Positions 46,859 to 58,172 of a stretch of 64,000 nucleotides of DNA are shown here, in pieces. Position numbers and translations under genes: made by a program. The stretch lies in NCBI GenBank assembly GCA_029204225.1, contig CM055106.1, positions 38,156,036 through 38,220,035 of the forward strand. Reading direction: 5' to 3'. Source of the DNA: Diphasiastrum complanatum (taxonomy: Eukaryota; Streptophyta; Lycopodiopsida; Lycopodiales; Lycopodiaceae). Numbering within the stretch: position 1 is the stretch's first letter; each line of letters opens with the position of its first letter. Under the pieces are notes generated by a model. It did not search any database, had not been told where the DNA came from, and saw nothing but the letters and a program-made list of their open reading frames with translations.

Positions 46859-48830
46859 TGATAACCATCAATAGTAGCCGGTTGCACAAGTATTGGCCAC
46901 CGCAGTGAGATAGATCCAGGTTGGTGGTGGCATGTTACGAAAAGCTATTCTGCTAGGCCATCACAACTAGATCTAGGAAGATCAAGCCAAATCAAGCTAG
47001 ATCCATCAAGATTCAGCCAGATCTGGCAAGATCGGAGAAATCCATGAATTTGAGTCATTTGTCACCTTTGTTGACGAAGCTCTGTTCAAATTTTCACTAG
47101 AATTTTCAAGTTCTCTGATTGCGACCAGACTTCATACAAGCTATCATCTGCACATTCTAAACTCAGATTTCTGCTCTAAACTACAGTTCTTACCATCCGA
47201 CACTCATTATTCACAGTTTTTGTCATTTCCATCTCTTTTTATCTTTTCCATCGTTTTTTCTACTTTTTCACACTTTACGTATCACTGCTAACATGGCCTC
47301 TTCATCCTCTGAAGACTCTGGCACCAAGCAGGTGATCCAGCATGAGATACCCTCAACCACACAGATTTGGACCTTACCCTCTAACACTCTGATTCAACCA
47401 TGACTTCAGACTGCTGGCCTACTTCTTGAGGCAATGGATTTTTTTTCAGCGCTTTTCCATTTTGAGATTAACATGGGCCTCGCCCTTCATGCTTATGCCA
47501 CTTGGGACACGTCAAAGTCGCGCTTCCACTTCATGTACCAAGGTACCACGTACAAGGTCAGGATTAACGCGGACTCGATGGTCATCGTTGGCATTATGTC
47601 CCTGACCATCAGCCCATCTCCCATCGTCAGACAAAAAGCCTGATCAAATCTTTTGTCACCAAGACTGCACCAGAGATCTCCATCCAAACTAACAACGGTT
47701 ACCTGATAGAGACTATCACGGAACCAGTCATACAGATGGTTGTGCATTTGTTGAACAGCTTTCTAGTTGTTTCAACATTTTGCAAGGATAGAATCCAGTC
47801 CACGCTGCTGAGTCAGATAGTGGAGTCCTTCCTAGGATTCCCTGGCCCCACGGTTGTGCCATATGACTGGCATGTATTTCTCATTCACAAACTAACCATC
47901 TCCATCAAATCCAACAACCATGAGCATATCGCAGTAGGTCCCCTGTTGTGTAACTTTTCTTGCGCACTTCTCGAGGCAAAAGTGCACGATTTCCACCACT
48001 CCAACCTTCTATCTTCCATCGTGCCGCACACTAACCTTTATCTGCCATCTGTCGCATCCACATCCTCCCAACCTGCAGTTACTAACACAACGGCCAGCAA
48101 AAGAATGCGTGGCGCTGTCCCTTCCTCCTCATCTCCACCTACCACCAGACGACGTACCACCGCCACATCAGTAACCACTCCATCAATCACCACCACTTCT
48201 TCTTCTGTACAACCTCCATGAACGCGCACTTCTTGCCATGCACACGACGATCCAAATGGGTGGAATGCGGCACCCCTCTAGACAAGCTCACTATTCAAAA
48301 CTTCAATTGGCCAAGGATTCCATAAGATCATGGTTGGGATACAAATGTAGACGCCCGAAGGGCTCTCACCTTATTTGCCAATAAATATTTCAACTGCCCT
48401 GATCCAATAGTCCGCGTAGTAGCCACTCACGCCGGAGACTTAGAGCACTTATTGGGGATTGAAACCAAGTGGGACAATCTTCCCCCCCATATTCTTTGAT
48501 CCTAATAAGGCACTCGCCTCTGACAAAGTCGAAGATCAGCTGCCAGTCGCTCGAGTCTATTACCGAGCTGCATTCCTTGGCGATCCCTAAATGCGTAGAT
48601 TCCAAGCGTGAGTCGACCAAGACTGGTTGATAGGAGTCCACAAGTCCCTTCACATGCCCAAGGACTTGGACTGCATCAACTTCATGGAAGACGTTACAGA
48701 CTACCTGGTCCACCAGAGGTGGGCAAAGAAGACTCTTTACTGAACCGGCAGAGTGCCGAGGGACCGGCACTACTTCAGGGAGTGGGTCCTGTTGGGGGTA
48801 TTCCCGACGAATTGTAAATAAATAAAATCG
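46859..48830 (+). pseudogene. Unrecognised gag-like coding remnant
   Basis: Plus-strand open pieces read MASSSSEDSGTKQVIQHEIP (about 47293), EAMDFFSALFHFEINMGLAL then HAYATWDTSKSRFHFMYQGT (47434-47643). A further open piece, 47736-48221, has a Ser/Thr/Pro-rich end (SSSSPPTTRRRTTATSVTTP). Later fragments include RRALTLFANKYFNCPDPIVR at about 48356-48500 and DLDCINFMEDVTDYLVHQRW at about 48665-48725. The style resembles plant gag-like 'putative transposon protein' sequences. Stops and shifts are frequent. No pol domain was found. Local GC content is higher than its surroundings. It starts TGATAACC at 46859, directly at the break in the copia D leader. Confidence 0.4.
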
Positions 48831-49055
48831 ACCAGTAAAATGTGTTGCGAGGGCATGACATCTGGCACGTATAAGCCCATGGCCCAATGAGCACGCAAGC
48901 TTAAGTTGTAGATAAAATAAAATAGACTTGGGCCTTTGTAATTAAAATAAAAGTCAATTTTAAACTTAGAGTTTACTCTTTTAGAGTGGGTCCAATTTTG
49001 GACTCACATGAATCTTGTGATTTCCAATGTACTTTTTGTGGACCCTTGGATCAAG
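48831..49055. other. Spacer at the broken 3' end of the minus-strand copia D copy
   Basis: No gene recognised. The minus-strand element loses homology to its relative at about 49056, before the polypurine tract and 3' LTR. Confidence 0.5.
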
Positions 49056-49142
49056 TTGAGAAGTTTGTAAATCTTTTTTAGTGGATCCTTTGGTATGCAT
49101 AAGAAGTGAAGATCAGCCAAGGGATCCATCATAGCATCACCC

Positions 49143-51338
49143 TCACCATATCCATGATAAGATCTCTTTGGTAGAGATCTCTTGCCAATGCCTTTGAAGA
49201 GTGCTCCACCAATATGCCACTATTATCATGGGCTTCCTCCATGCTTGATGATGATCTTTGCCTTGAAAGTTCCACTTGCATGATGGATGCACCATAAATA
49301 GAGAAATCTGAGGCTTCCAAGCCTCATAAGAATCATGGAGATCAAGATCATAAGATGTGAAACAATGATGATTATCAAGATTATGCTTTCTAGCTTGACT
49401 AGTCCACATACAATGAACTATATCCATGATGGATCTAATCTTGATATCAAAGACTATCTTGATCTTTTTTAGGCTAGTTACTCTCTCAAGGATGTAAGTG
49501 TCCACTTTGGATGCTTCACTTAATCTCAAGAGGAGTTTACAATTTGCCTCAAAACATGTGAAAACATGATTTTCAAAAAAGTGAGTACCAAGCTCAATCT
49601 TGTTCTTACTAGAACCAAGAGCATACTTTTGACAATACAATATCTTGCTTTCAAAAAGTATTGGAAACACATCTAAGTCAATAATGACAAGAAACATGTC
49701 CATACCATAAGCATCATACAAAACTAGTATAGCTTTTCTTGAACTTTGAGATCCAAAAAATTCAATGAAGCAAGATAGCATTTCAAGCAAAGGAAGAGAA
49801 GCATTTATGAATGTGTTGTAGTAGATACAACATGAAAGATGCCCCTCTTTGCCATGTAAGGTGAGCCATAAAGACTCGGCCATGCATCTTGAAGATCTTC
49901 TTAAAATCATATGAAGAAGAAACTCCTCCTCACACATTGGCCCCATCATAACTTGAATACCTTCAAAAAGGATAACTTGTGATGCTTCTTGAGAAGCCTT
50001 GATCTCGGCCACTTCCAAGATTGAATCTTCATGCAATATGACATCTCTATTCACGATCACATTTGAAATAGAGAGTGTAAAGACACTAAAGGCCTCCTTG
50101 ATGGATGCATATCCAATCATGATCCATGAGCTTGGATCATCCTTCCTTCTTGTTTCCAAGGGAATATGTGCAAAGCAAGCACTACCAAGTTCACGAAGGT
50201 GATCAACCTTAGGCTTCATCTTGAATAAAACTTCATATGGTGCTATTCCTTTAAGAGTTCCAATACTCCTCAAAGCTTTGATCTTCAATGAGAATTTCTT
50301 CTCAACATATGCTTTGAATAATAAGGAATAATCATACACCATAATACTTGAAGAGAGAAGATATGTGCATCTTGTGTAATCCTCCTCCTTTGAAATATTG
50401 GAAATATAAGAAACATCAAGAGAGTTTGCACTCTCACTTGGATCCAATTTGTAGATGCCTTCAAATCTTGATCCATATGCAAGGATCTCACCATCCTTCT
50501 TAATCACACAATTGTCAATATTGAAATTGACATCAAAGCCACTATCAAGAAGTTGGCCAACACTTAAGATGTTCTTTGTAAGATTTGGGACAAAAAGAAC
50601 ATTGTTGAGAAAGAGATCTTTAGAAGATGCAAGCTTCAAGGGAATAATCCCTACTCCTTCAATATCGCACTCATGCTTACTTGCAAAGTATATGGCCTTC
50701 TTGACTCCATCATAAGGCATAATAGATGAAAAAAAGTGCTTGGAGCCACACATATGTGAAGATGCTCCATTATCAATATACCATGAGTCATCCTTGTTGA
50801 AGGTGGAAGAGGAGAAGCTTGATGCCATAAGAGAGCCTTCTCCATCACTTGCAATATAGTCTTCTTTCTCATTGGTGATGTTGGCTTGATTGAGTTGATT
50901 CTTCTTCTTGAAGCAATTGGTGGCATAATGGCCTTTCTTGCCACAATAAAAGCACTTGATCATCTTCTTCTTGAGATTTGAATTAGAAGCATGAGAGGTA
51001 TCCTCCTCCTCTCCATCTTGGTCTTTAGCTTTGTCATTAGAGAAGTGATGGTGTTGCTTCTTACTCCACTCTTTGTGCTTGGCAAATAGAACTTTGCCAT
51101 CATCATGATTGAGTGATAGCTTGTCCATCCTCAAGAGTTTGTACTCTTGTCTTGATTCTTCAGAAATAAGCACACTTTGAAGGGCCTCCAAACTTGGTAG
51201 CTCCTCCTTAATAGCATAGGATTGGACAAGGTTGTCATATTCATCTCTCAAGCCATTGAGAATGACTTGGACTAGCTCACTTTGATTGATTGAGTCACCA
51301 ATATATGCAAGCTCCCTATGAATATTCTTGACTCTCAA
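49143..51338 (-). CDS. Copia D derivative: 731-codon Gag-protease-integrase-remnant fusion
   Basis: One minus-strand frame runs 731 codons. In order it holds the Gag C-terminal half (SELVQVILNGLRDEYDNLVQ), a zinc knuckle CFYCGKKGHYATNC, the protease start with a changed active site (WYIDNGASSHMCG; Asn where Ser is usual), LLSVGQLLDSGFDVNF, then a jump over the pre-integrase HHCC region to SLLFKAYVEKKFSLKIKALR. A second jump over the integrase catalytic core leads to GIAPYEVLFKMKPKVDHLRE and SNVIVNRDVILHED. RT and RNase H are absent. The last 210 or so codons, from EFFGSQSSRKAILVLYDAYG to QEISTKEILSWIW, match nothing I recognise but are nearly identical in the copy at 54342-54984. All deletions keep the frame. 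The Gag N-terminal part lies in another frame at 51335-51715. Whether it is expressed is unknown. Confidence 0.8.
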   Translation of the reverse strand: MRVKNIHRELAYIGDSINQSELVQVILNGLRDEYDNLVQSYAIKEELPSLEALQSVLISEESRQEYKLLRMDKLSLNHDDGKVLFAKHKEWSKKQHHHFSNDKAKDQDGEEEDTSHASNSNLKKKMIKCFYCGKKGHYATNCFKKKNQLNQANITNEKEDYIASDGEGSLMASSFSSSTFNKDDSWYIDNGASSHMCGSKHFFSSIMPYDGVKKAIYFASKHECDIEGVGIIPLKLASSKDLFLNNVLFVPNLTKNILSVGQLLDSGFDVNFNIDNCVIKKDGEILAYGSRFEGIYKLDPSESANSLDVSYISNISKEEDYTRCTYLLSSSIMVYDYSLLFKAYVEKKFSLKIKALRSIGTLKGIAPYEVLFKMKPKVDHLRELGSACFAHIPLETRRKDDPSSWIMIGYASIKEAFSVFTLSISNVIVNRDVILHEDSILEVAEIKASQEASQVILFEGIQVMMGPMCEEEFLLHMILRRSSRCMAESLWLTLHGKEGHLSCCIYYNTFINASLPLLEMLSCFIEFFGSQSSRKAILVLYDAYGMDMFLVIIDLDVFPILFESKILYCQKYALGSSKNKIELGTHFFENHVFTCFEANCKLLLRLSEASKVDTYILERVTSLKKIKIVFDIKIRSIMDIVHCMWTSQARKHNLDNHHCFTSYDLDLHDSYEAWKPQISLFMVHPSCKWNFQGKDHHQAWRKPMIIVAYWWSTLQRHWQEISTKEILSWIW

Positions 51339-51715
51339 AACATAATTAGATGCACTCTCATCACTCTTTTGACTACTTTGGAATATTTGATTTCTAAGAT
51401 GAGGAGTCTAGAGGTGTTCTTAGACTCATAGATGGACTTGAGACAATCCCAAGCTTCCTTGGATGTAGAACAATCACCAATCTCCCTCAATATCTCATTA
51501 GAGACATTCATCTTAATGTAGTAGAGAGCCATCCTGGCTCTCTTCTTGTATTTTTGTACTTCTTGAAGGACTTGAGGCTCCTCCTCAATCCCAAGTACAA
51601 TGTCCATCACATCTTGGAGTATCAAGATGGACTCCATCCTCAACTTCCATATTGAATAATTGGAAGTAGACAATCTCTCACTTGGTTGCAACAAGTATGA
51701 ACTCATTGAAGTCAT
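51335..51715 (-). pseudogene. Copia D Gag N-terminal part, frameshifted
   Basis: It starts MTSMSSYLLQPSERLSTSNY and contains SIWKLRMESILILQDVMDIV, the Gag N-terminal block. Near 51405 the frame slips (LLILEIKYSK where the sister copy reads LLTLRNQIFQ). One indel therefore separates it from the 731-codon frame that begins at 51338. Confidence 0.9.
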
Positions 51716-52472
51716 GTAAAGTGGAGATAAATAAAAGTGATGAACAAAAAATGTTGCTTCTCTCTCACTATAGGATCCAATAATGGTGTGCTACCATCTC
51801 CTATGCAAGATCTTGCAACAAACTGTGAGATGATTCTCACTAGCTATCTCAATCTCTCCAAAACTAGATCTACTTCACATCAAATAATGGAGTATGGGAA
51901 AAGTTAGGATCAAACACTATTAGCACGTGTGAAATATACTAAGAAACCAAATTTGACTCAAATACAATGATATTGCATGAAACAAAATGGCTAAGATCTC
52001 AAAACAGTTTCTAGATCACATATAGATGAGATTGGTAAGCATTCAACTTTGATTTTGGATCAAACAAGCAATCTTTTGACCAAACCAAATGCGTCCACCC
52101 AGGTCTAGGTGCCCTACCTAACCCTATTCAAAAGCTTATAACTTTTGATTGGCTCAACCAAATGGAATGAAACTGATTACATCAGAAACTAGACAAAAAT
52201 AGCTTCAAAACAAGCTATCTAGCAAGATTTTTGGATCAAACATGAAGGAGAACTCCCAAACCGAAATTGGATGTTCCTCACACGTGTCTGAGCACCTGAT
52301 TCGGTACAGTACTAGGTCAGACCCAATCAATGTCCTTTTGATCTCTTTTGATCCAAAATTGAACAAGATAGCTAGGAAAATGGGCCTTGACAATTTCTAG
52401 CTCAAGATTGATGAATAGTTTTCACTCAAATGGATCAAAATGCATGGTAATCTTAGGTAGGCTCTGATACCA
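51716..52472 (-). mobile_element. Copia D leader and primer site (minus strand)
   Basis: A leader of about 740 bp without coding domains. The antisense primer site GGCTCTGATACCA lies at 52460-52472, next to the LTR. Confidence 0.88.
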
Positions 52473-53291
52473 TGTTGAATTTCACACGTGTGGACTGTCC
52501 ACTACATGTACTTGTGATCTCCTAAGGTGTGTAGATGCACCAAGATCAAGACTAGATTGAGATTCAAGATCAATCTTGAATCCTATGGCAAAAACACACT
52601 ACTACATGCATTCAATCACTTCCAACTCTCACTCACACATGTGGAAAGTGTTCCAAAAGTATTCTAAGTAAAAACAAGCTGCTCTCCTCGGGTAGAGAGA
52701 GAAAAACCGTCATGAGCTCTCAGGTAGAGAGAGAAAGCTAGAAATTCAATGACACTCAAAATCCACTCAATCTCAAAATCAATTAGATCCAAAAGAGGAG
52801 TACAATTATATCAATAGATTCATGAGCTACCACTATGCTTAACTATGATTGGATCTCACTTTGCCACCTCTTAATCCTATTGGACCATTGATCCATGCAC
52901 CTCTAAATTCTATTGGACTATATTCAAGCACACCTCAATTTTCTATTGGACCTCACAAGGTTCCACCTCTAAATCCTATTGGACCTCTTAAGCTTCATCA
53001 AACAAAAGCATGACACTTGTCTACACTCTAATTGGCACAAGTTTGGCTCTATTTTGGCTCAATATTGGCATTACAAGTGGAAATGGATAATTTGCCATCT
53101 ATGCCAAATTTGACCCTATCAACATCCTACACCTAAATGCTTGACTATGAAATTCTATGAGACCCCTATATGAAACATTTTGATTTACTTTACAATTCTC
53201 CACACGTGGGAACATCCTCCACACATGTGAGATTCACTTACAAACTTCTATCATGAAAAATACCAAGCTAGATTTTTGCCAATTTCTCACA
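52473..53291 (-). mobile_element. LTR D, antisense 5' LTR (819 bp)
   Basis: On the minus strand it begins TGTGAGAAATTGGC at 53291 and ends AAATTCAACA at 52473 beside the primer site. It contains G-box-like palindromes (CACACGTGTGG, CCCACGTGTGG). Its outer end abuts internal leader sequence of the plus-strand copy (AGAGAGAAGC at 53292). Confidence 0.92.
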
Positions 53292-54341
53292 AGAGAGAAG
53301 CAACATTTTTTTGTTTATCACTTTTATTTATCTCCACTTTACATGACTTCAATGAGTTCATGCTTGTTGCAACCAAGTGAGAGATTGTATACTTCCAATT
53401 ATTCAATATGGAAGTTGAGGATGGAGTCCATCTTGATACTCCAAGATGTGATGGACATTGTACTTGGGATTGAGGAGGAGCCTCAAGTCCTTCAAGAAGT
53501 ACAAAAATACAAGAAGAGAGCTAGGATGGCTCTCCACTACATTAAGATGAATGTCTCTAATGAGATATTGAGGGAGATTGGTGATTGTTCTACATCCAAG
53601 GAATCTTGGGATTGTCTCAAGTCCATCTATGAGGCTAAGAACACCTCTAGGCTCCTCACTCTTAGAAATCAAATATTCCAAAGTAGTCAAAAGAGTGATG
53701 AGAGTGCATCTAATTATGTTTTGAGAGTCAAGGATATTCATAGGGAGCTTGCATGTATTGGTGACTCAATCAATCAAAGTGAGCTAGTCCAAGTCATTCT
53801 CAATGGCTTGAGAGATGAATATGACAACATTGTCCAATCCTATGCCATTAAGGAGGAGCTACCAAGTTTGGAGGCCCTTCAAAGTGTGCTTATTTCTGAA
53901 GAATCAAGACAAGAGTACAAACTCTTGAGGATGGACAAGCTATCACTCAATCATGATGATGGCAAAGTTCTATTTGCCAAGCACAAAGAGAGGAGTAAGA
54001 AGAAACACCATCACTTCTCTAATGACAAAGCTAAAGACCAAGATGGAGAAGAGGAGGAAGATACCTCTCATGCTTCTACTTCAAATCTCAAGAAGAAGAA
54101 GATCAAGTGCTTTTATTGTGGCAAAAAAGACCATTATGCCACCAATTGCTTCAAGAAGAAGAATCAACTCAATCAAGCCAACATCACCAATGAGAAAGAA
54201 GACTATATTGCAAGTGATGGAGAAGGCTCTCTTATGGCATCAAGCTTCTCCTCTTTCACCTTCAACAAGGATGACTCATGGTATATTGATAGTGGAGCAT
54301 CTTCACATATGTGTGGCTCCAAGCACTTTTTTTCATCTTGA
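53292..54341 (+). pseudogene. Copia D plus-strand copy: Gag and protease start
   Basis: After a 51-bp leader remnant the start codon at 53343 opens MTSMSSCLLQPSERLYTSNY. The frame runs through the full Gag, a zinc knuckle with one change (CFYCGKKDHYATNC, Asp for Gly) and the protease start with a normal WYIDSGASSHMCG. It stops at 54340 where an internal deletion joins it out of frame to the EFFGSQ block. Gag is intact here, unlike the frameshifted minus-strand copy. Confidence 0.9.
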
Positions 54342-54984
54342 ATTTTTTGGATCTCAAAGTTCAAGAAAAGCTATACTAGTTTTGTATGATGCTTATGGTA
54401 TGGACATGTTTCTTGTCATTATTGACTTAGATGTGTTTCCAATACTTTTTGAAAGCAAGATATTGTATTGTCAAAAGTATGCTCTTGGTTCTAGTAAGAA
54501 CAAGATTGAGCTTGGTACTCACTTTTTTGAAAATCATGTTTTCACATGTTTTAAGGCAAATTGTAAACTCCTCTTGAGATTAAGTGAAGCATCCAAAGTG
54601 GACACTTACATCCTTGAGAGAGTAACTAGCCTAAAAAAGATCAAGATAGTCTTTGATATCAAGATTAGATCCATCATGGATATAGTTCATTGTATGTGGA
54701 CTAGTCAAGCTAGAAAGCATAATCTTGATAATCATCATTGTTTCACATCTTATGATCTTGATCTCCATGATCCTTATGAGGCTTGGAAGCCTCAGATTTC
54801 TCTATTTATGGTGCATCCATCATGCAAGTGGAACTTTCAAATCAAAGATCATCATCAAGCATGGAGGAAGCCCATGATCATAGTGGCATATTGGTGGAGC
54901 ACTCTTCAAAGGCATTGGCAAGAGATCTCTACCAAAGAGATCTTATCATGGATATGGTGCTGCTATGATGGATCCCTAGGCTGA
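54342..54984 (+). CDS. Copia D conserved C-terminal block, unrecognised
   Basis: An open frame of about 213 codons, from EFFGSQSSRKAILVLYDAYG through LGTHFFENHVFTCFKANCKL to EILSWIWCCYDGSLG. It matches the end of the 731-codon frame with only about three amino-acid differences by eye. A deletion of about 1 kb has removed the protease-integrase portion between this block and Gag, leaving it fused out of frame to Gag. The longest open frame containing it begins upstream, at 53953. It is Leu/Ile/Phe-rich with several Cys and His but shows no motif I know. It may be captured or scrambled pol sequence. Confidence 0.5.
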
Positions 54985-55066
54985 TCTTCACTTCTTATGC
55001 ATACCAAATGATCCACTCAAAAATATTTACAAACTTCTCAAGTGATCTAGTACCTTTCCAAGCTAT

Positions 55067-55080
55067 TTTTTGAGGAGGAG
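55067..55080 (+). other. Polypurine tract of copia D
   Basis: TTTTTGAGGAGGAG immediately before the LTR at 55081. Confidence 0.85.
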
Positions 55081-55870
55081 TGTGAGAAATTGGCAAAAAT
55101 CTAGCTTGGTATTTTTTATGATAGAAGTTTGTAAGTGAATCTCACATGTGTGGAGGATGTTCCCACGTGTGGAGAATTGTAAAGTAAATAAAAATGTTTG
55201 ATATAATTTCATAGTCAAGCATTTAGGTGTAGGATGTTGATAGGGTCAAAATTGGCATAGATGGCAAATTATCCATTTCCACTTGTAATGCCACTATTGA
55301 GCCAAAATAGAGTAGGAGGCCAAACTTGTTTTAATTAGAGTGTAGACAAGTGTAATGCTTTTGTTTGATGAATTCCAAGAGGTCCAATAGGATTTAGAGG
55401 TGGAACCTTGTGAGGTCCAATAGGAAATTGAGGTGTGCTTGAATATAGTCCAATAGAATTAAGAGGTGCATGGATCAATGATCGAATAGGATCAAGAGGT
55501 GACAAAATATGGTCCAATCATAGTTAAGCATAGTGGTAGCTCGTGGACCTACTAGTATCATTGTACTCCTCATTTTGAATCTAATTGATTTGGCGATTTC
55601 ATGGATTTTGTGAGTTATTGGATTTCTAGCTTTCTCTCTCTACCCGAGAGCTCATGATGCATTTTCTCTCTCTACCCGAGGAGAGCAGCTTGTTTTTACT
55701 TAGATTACTTTTGTGAGTTGGAAGTGATTGAATGCATGTAGTAGTGTGTTTTTGCCATAGGATCTAAGATTGATTTTGAATCTCAATCTAGTCTTGATCT
55801 TGGTGCATCTACACACCTCAGGAGATCACAAGTACATGTAGTGGACAGTCCACATGTGTGAAATTCAACA
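55081..55870 (+). mobile_element. LTR D, plus-strand 3' LTR (790 bp)
   Basis: Begins TGTGAGAAATTGGC after the polypurine tract and ends GAAATTCAACA at 55870. The next base enters the integrase region of another copia element, so this element is nested in copia E. Confidence 0.93.
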
Positions 55871-57812
55871 TTAAAGGACTGACACCTTATGAAGTATTGT
55901 TTGGCAAAAAGCCAAATCTTAGTGATTTGAAAGTTTTTGGATGTACTTGTTATGTACATATTCCTTTAGATACAAGGAAAAAGGAAGATGTCACTTCTTT
56001 CAAAGGCATATTTGTTGGTTATAGTGAAAGTAAGAAAGCTTATAGGATATATGATCCTATTACAAAAAAAGTTGTTGCTAGTAGAGATGTATTTTTTGAT
56101 GAATCTCTCCAAGCCAAAGGAAAGGTGACTTCCAACAACACTCAACTTGTCAAAGATCATGCTATGGCCGAGGAGGAGCTTCATGAAGATGAAGACCAAG
56201 TGGAACCTACTCCAAGTCCAAGGGTGCCAAGAAGATCAACAAGGACAAGGATTGAGCCATCAAGGCTCACTTATAGTGACAAAGGGGAGCAAAGGGAAGA
56301 TTCTCAACTACTCAACTCTTATACTTTCTTGACTAGTATGCTTGAATAACCAACTAGTTTTGAGGAAGCCAATAAGTCTCAATATTGGAGGAAAGCTATG
56401 CAAGTAGAGTTTGATGCATTAATGGAAAATCAACCTTGGAAACTTGTTGATTTACCTTATGGAAAGAAGCCTCTTACTTGCAAATGGATATATAGATTGA
56501 AATATAATCAAGATGGTTCCATTCATAAGTACAAAGCTAGACTTGTAGCAAAACATTTTTTGCAAGTCAAAGGCATAGATTATGATGAAACCTTTGCACC
56601 TATTGCAAAGCTTCTGACCATTAGAATAATCATATGTCTTGCAACTTCTTTCAAATGTGAGCTCTTCCAACTTGATGTGACAAATGCTTTCTTGAATGAA
56701 TTTTTGGAAGAGGAAATCTACATGTGCCAACCCGAGAGCTTCATCAAAGATGGAGAAGAAGAAAAGGTGTTGTAAGTTATTATGAACCATCATTGTACTA
56801 CAAATGTAATGATGGAAAGATCATTATCTTAGTTTTATATTTTGATGATATTATACTCACAGGAAATGATCTAGATGGCATCAAGAATGTAAAAGTCTCC
56901 TTGTCTAGTGAAATTAAGATGGTATATCTAGGACTTCTTAAAGTTATACTTGGAATAGAAGTCACTAGAAGTAATGATTTTACCCTCATATGTCAATCTA
57001 AGTATGCTAGATCAATCTTAGCAAGATTTGGCATGATTGATTGTAAAGGAGTTGAAACTCCTATGGAACTAAGTGTAAAAGTTTCTAAGGAAAGTGATGA
57101 GGCATCCTTTGGACATCACTACCTATAGAATGCTTATTGGTTCCTTGATATACTTAACCATTACTAGACCAGATCTTAGTTTTTGTGTTGGCAAGTTGAG
57201 TCAATACATGCAAAGTCCATTAATATGTCATTGGAAAGGAGCAAAAAGGGTGTTAAGGTACATGTTGGCTACAAAAGACTTTGGCATAGTTTATGAAAGG
57301 ACTAATATTTGTTTGAGAGCATATTCGGACTCAAGTTTTGCAGGTGACAAAATGAATAGAAGATCCATAAGTGCATTTGCTACATTTTTATGTGGAGGAG
57401 CTATATCTTGGCTTTCCAAAAAGCAAGATACCATCTTTCTTTCATCAACAAAATCCAAATATAAAGCTATGACAACAACAACAAAGGAGGTTCTTTGGCT
57501 TAAAAGGCTTTTGGAGGAGCTACATGTGATCAAGGATGAAGACATTTCATGCATATATTGTGATCAAGCAGCTCAACAACTTGCAAACAATCAGTCTTCC
57601 ATGCTCGAACAAAGCACATCGAGATTGCACATCATTTCGTGAGGGAGAAAGTTCAAGCAAAGGAGATCAAGATTATTCATGTTTCATCATCAGATTGCAT
57701 TGCTGATATACTCACCAAGGCATTTCCTAAAGATCCATTTATAAAATTAAGATTGGCTCTTGGAGTTATAGATAGATCTATGCTAGATTTACCAAGCTAG
57801 ATTTTTGAGGAG
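55871..57812 (+). pseudogene. Copia E pol: integrase end, RT, RNase H
   Basis: It begins mid-integrase (TPYEVLFGKKPNLSDLKVFG, GIFVGYSESKKAYRIYDPIT, SRDVFFDES), with a Pro/Ser linker ending RRSTRTRIEPSRL. RT follows: KPLTCKWIYRLKYNQDGSIH, RLVAKHFLQVKGIDYDETFA and QLDVTNAFLNEFLEEEIYMC (56398-56775). A deletion of about 90 bp removes the LYGLKQAPRAW block. RT continues as YFDDIILTGNDLDG (catalytic FDD rather than VDD) and GIEVTRS. RNase H blocks are LIGSLIYLTITRPDLSFCVG, AYSDSSFAGD and KSKYKAMTTTTKEVLW (57094-57642), followed in another frame by the tail to 57800. Stops at 56349, 56775 and 57128 and frame changes make it a pseudogene. The 5' half is missing, replaced by the copia D insertion. 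Confidence 0.93.
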
Positions 57813-58172
57813 TGTGAAAAATACAAAAATAAGCTTGGTAGAGGCCAAAAATATTGTATATAGGATAGACACACACGTGTGGAGCCTGTTCCCACGTGTA
57901 AAACTAGTGTACTTTTCATGTAACATAATCATATATGTTGTACATATGATTTAAATCAAGTTCTAGTGGCTAAAATGGCCAAAAACTAGTTTTTTAGAGA
58001 TATGACACATGGCACCAATCTAATGATTGCATGAGCCAAATATTTTGAATAGGTGTCACATCCCATGTGTAGAGGATAGCTCACACATGTGGAAATAGCT
58101 GAAGTAGACGAGTTTTTGCTTCTAGAAGATTTCCATGAAGATCTCCATATAGTCCAAAAATGCCCAAAAGAC
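57813..58172 (+). mobile_element. Copia E 3' LTR (family B), truncated
   Basis: It begins TGTGAAAAATAC after TTTTTGAGGAG and follows the solo LTR at 58659-59482 for its first 360 bp or so. It then loses homology after CTCCATATAGT. Confidence 0.9.

Noticed and set aside
53403-53741. Minus-strand 112-codon frame opposite Gag
   Set aside because: It is the antisense shadow of the copia D Gag frame.
54783-54968. An alternative plus-strand frame MEASDFSIYGASIMQVELS, also open in the minus copy (49129-49320)
   Set aside because: It overlaps the EFFGSQ block in another frame. Conservation at DNA level between two recent copies keeps both open, so it is not separate evidence for a gene.
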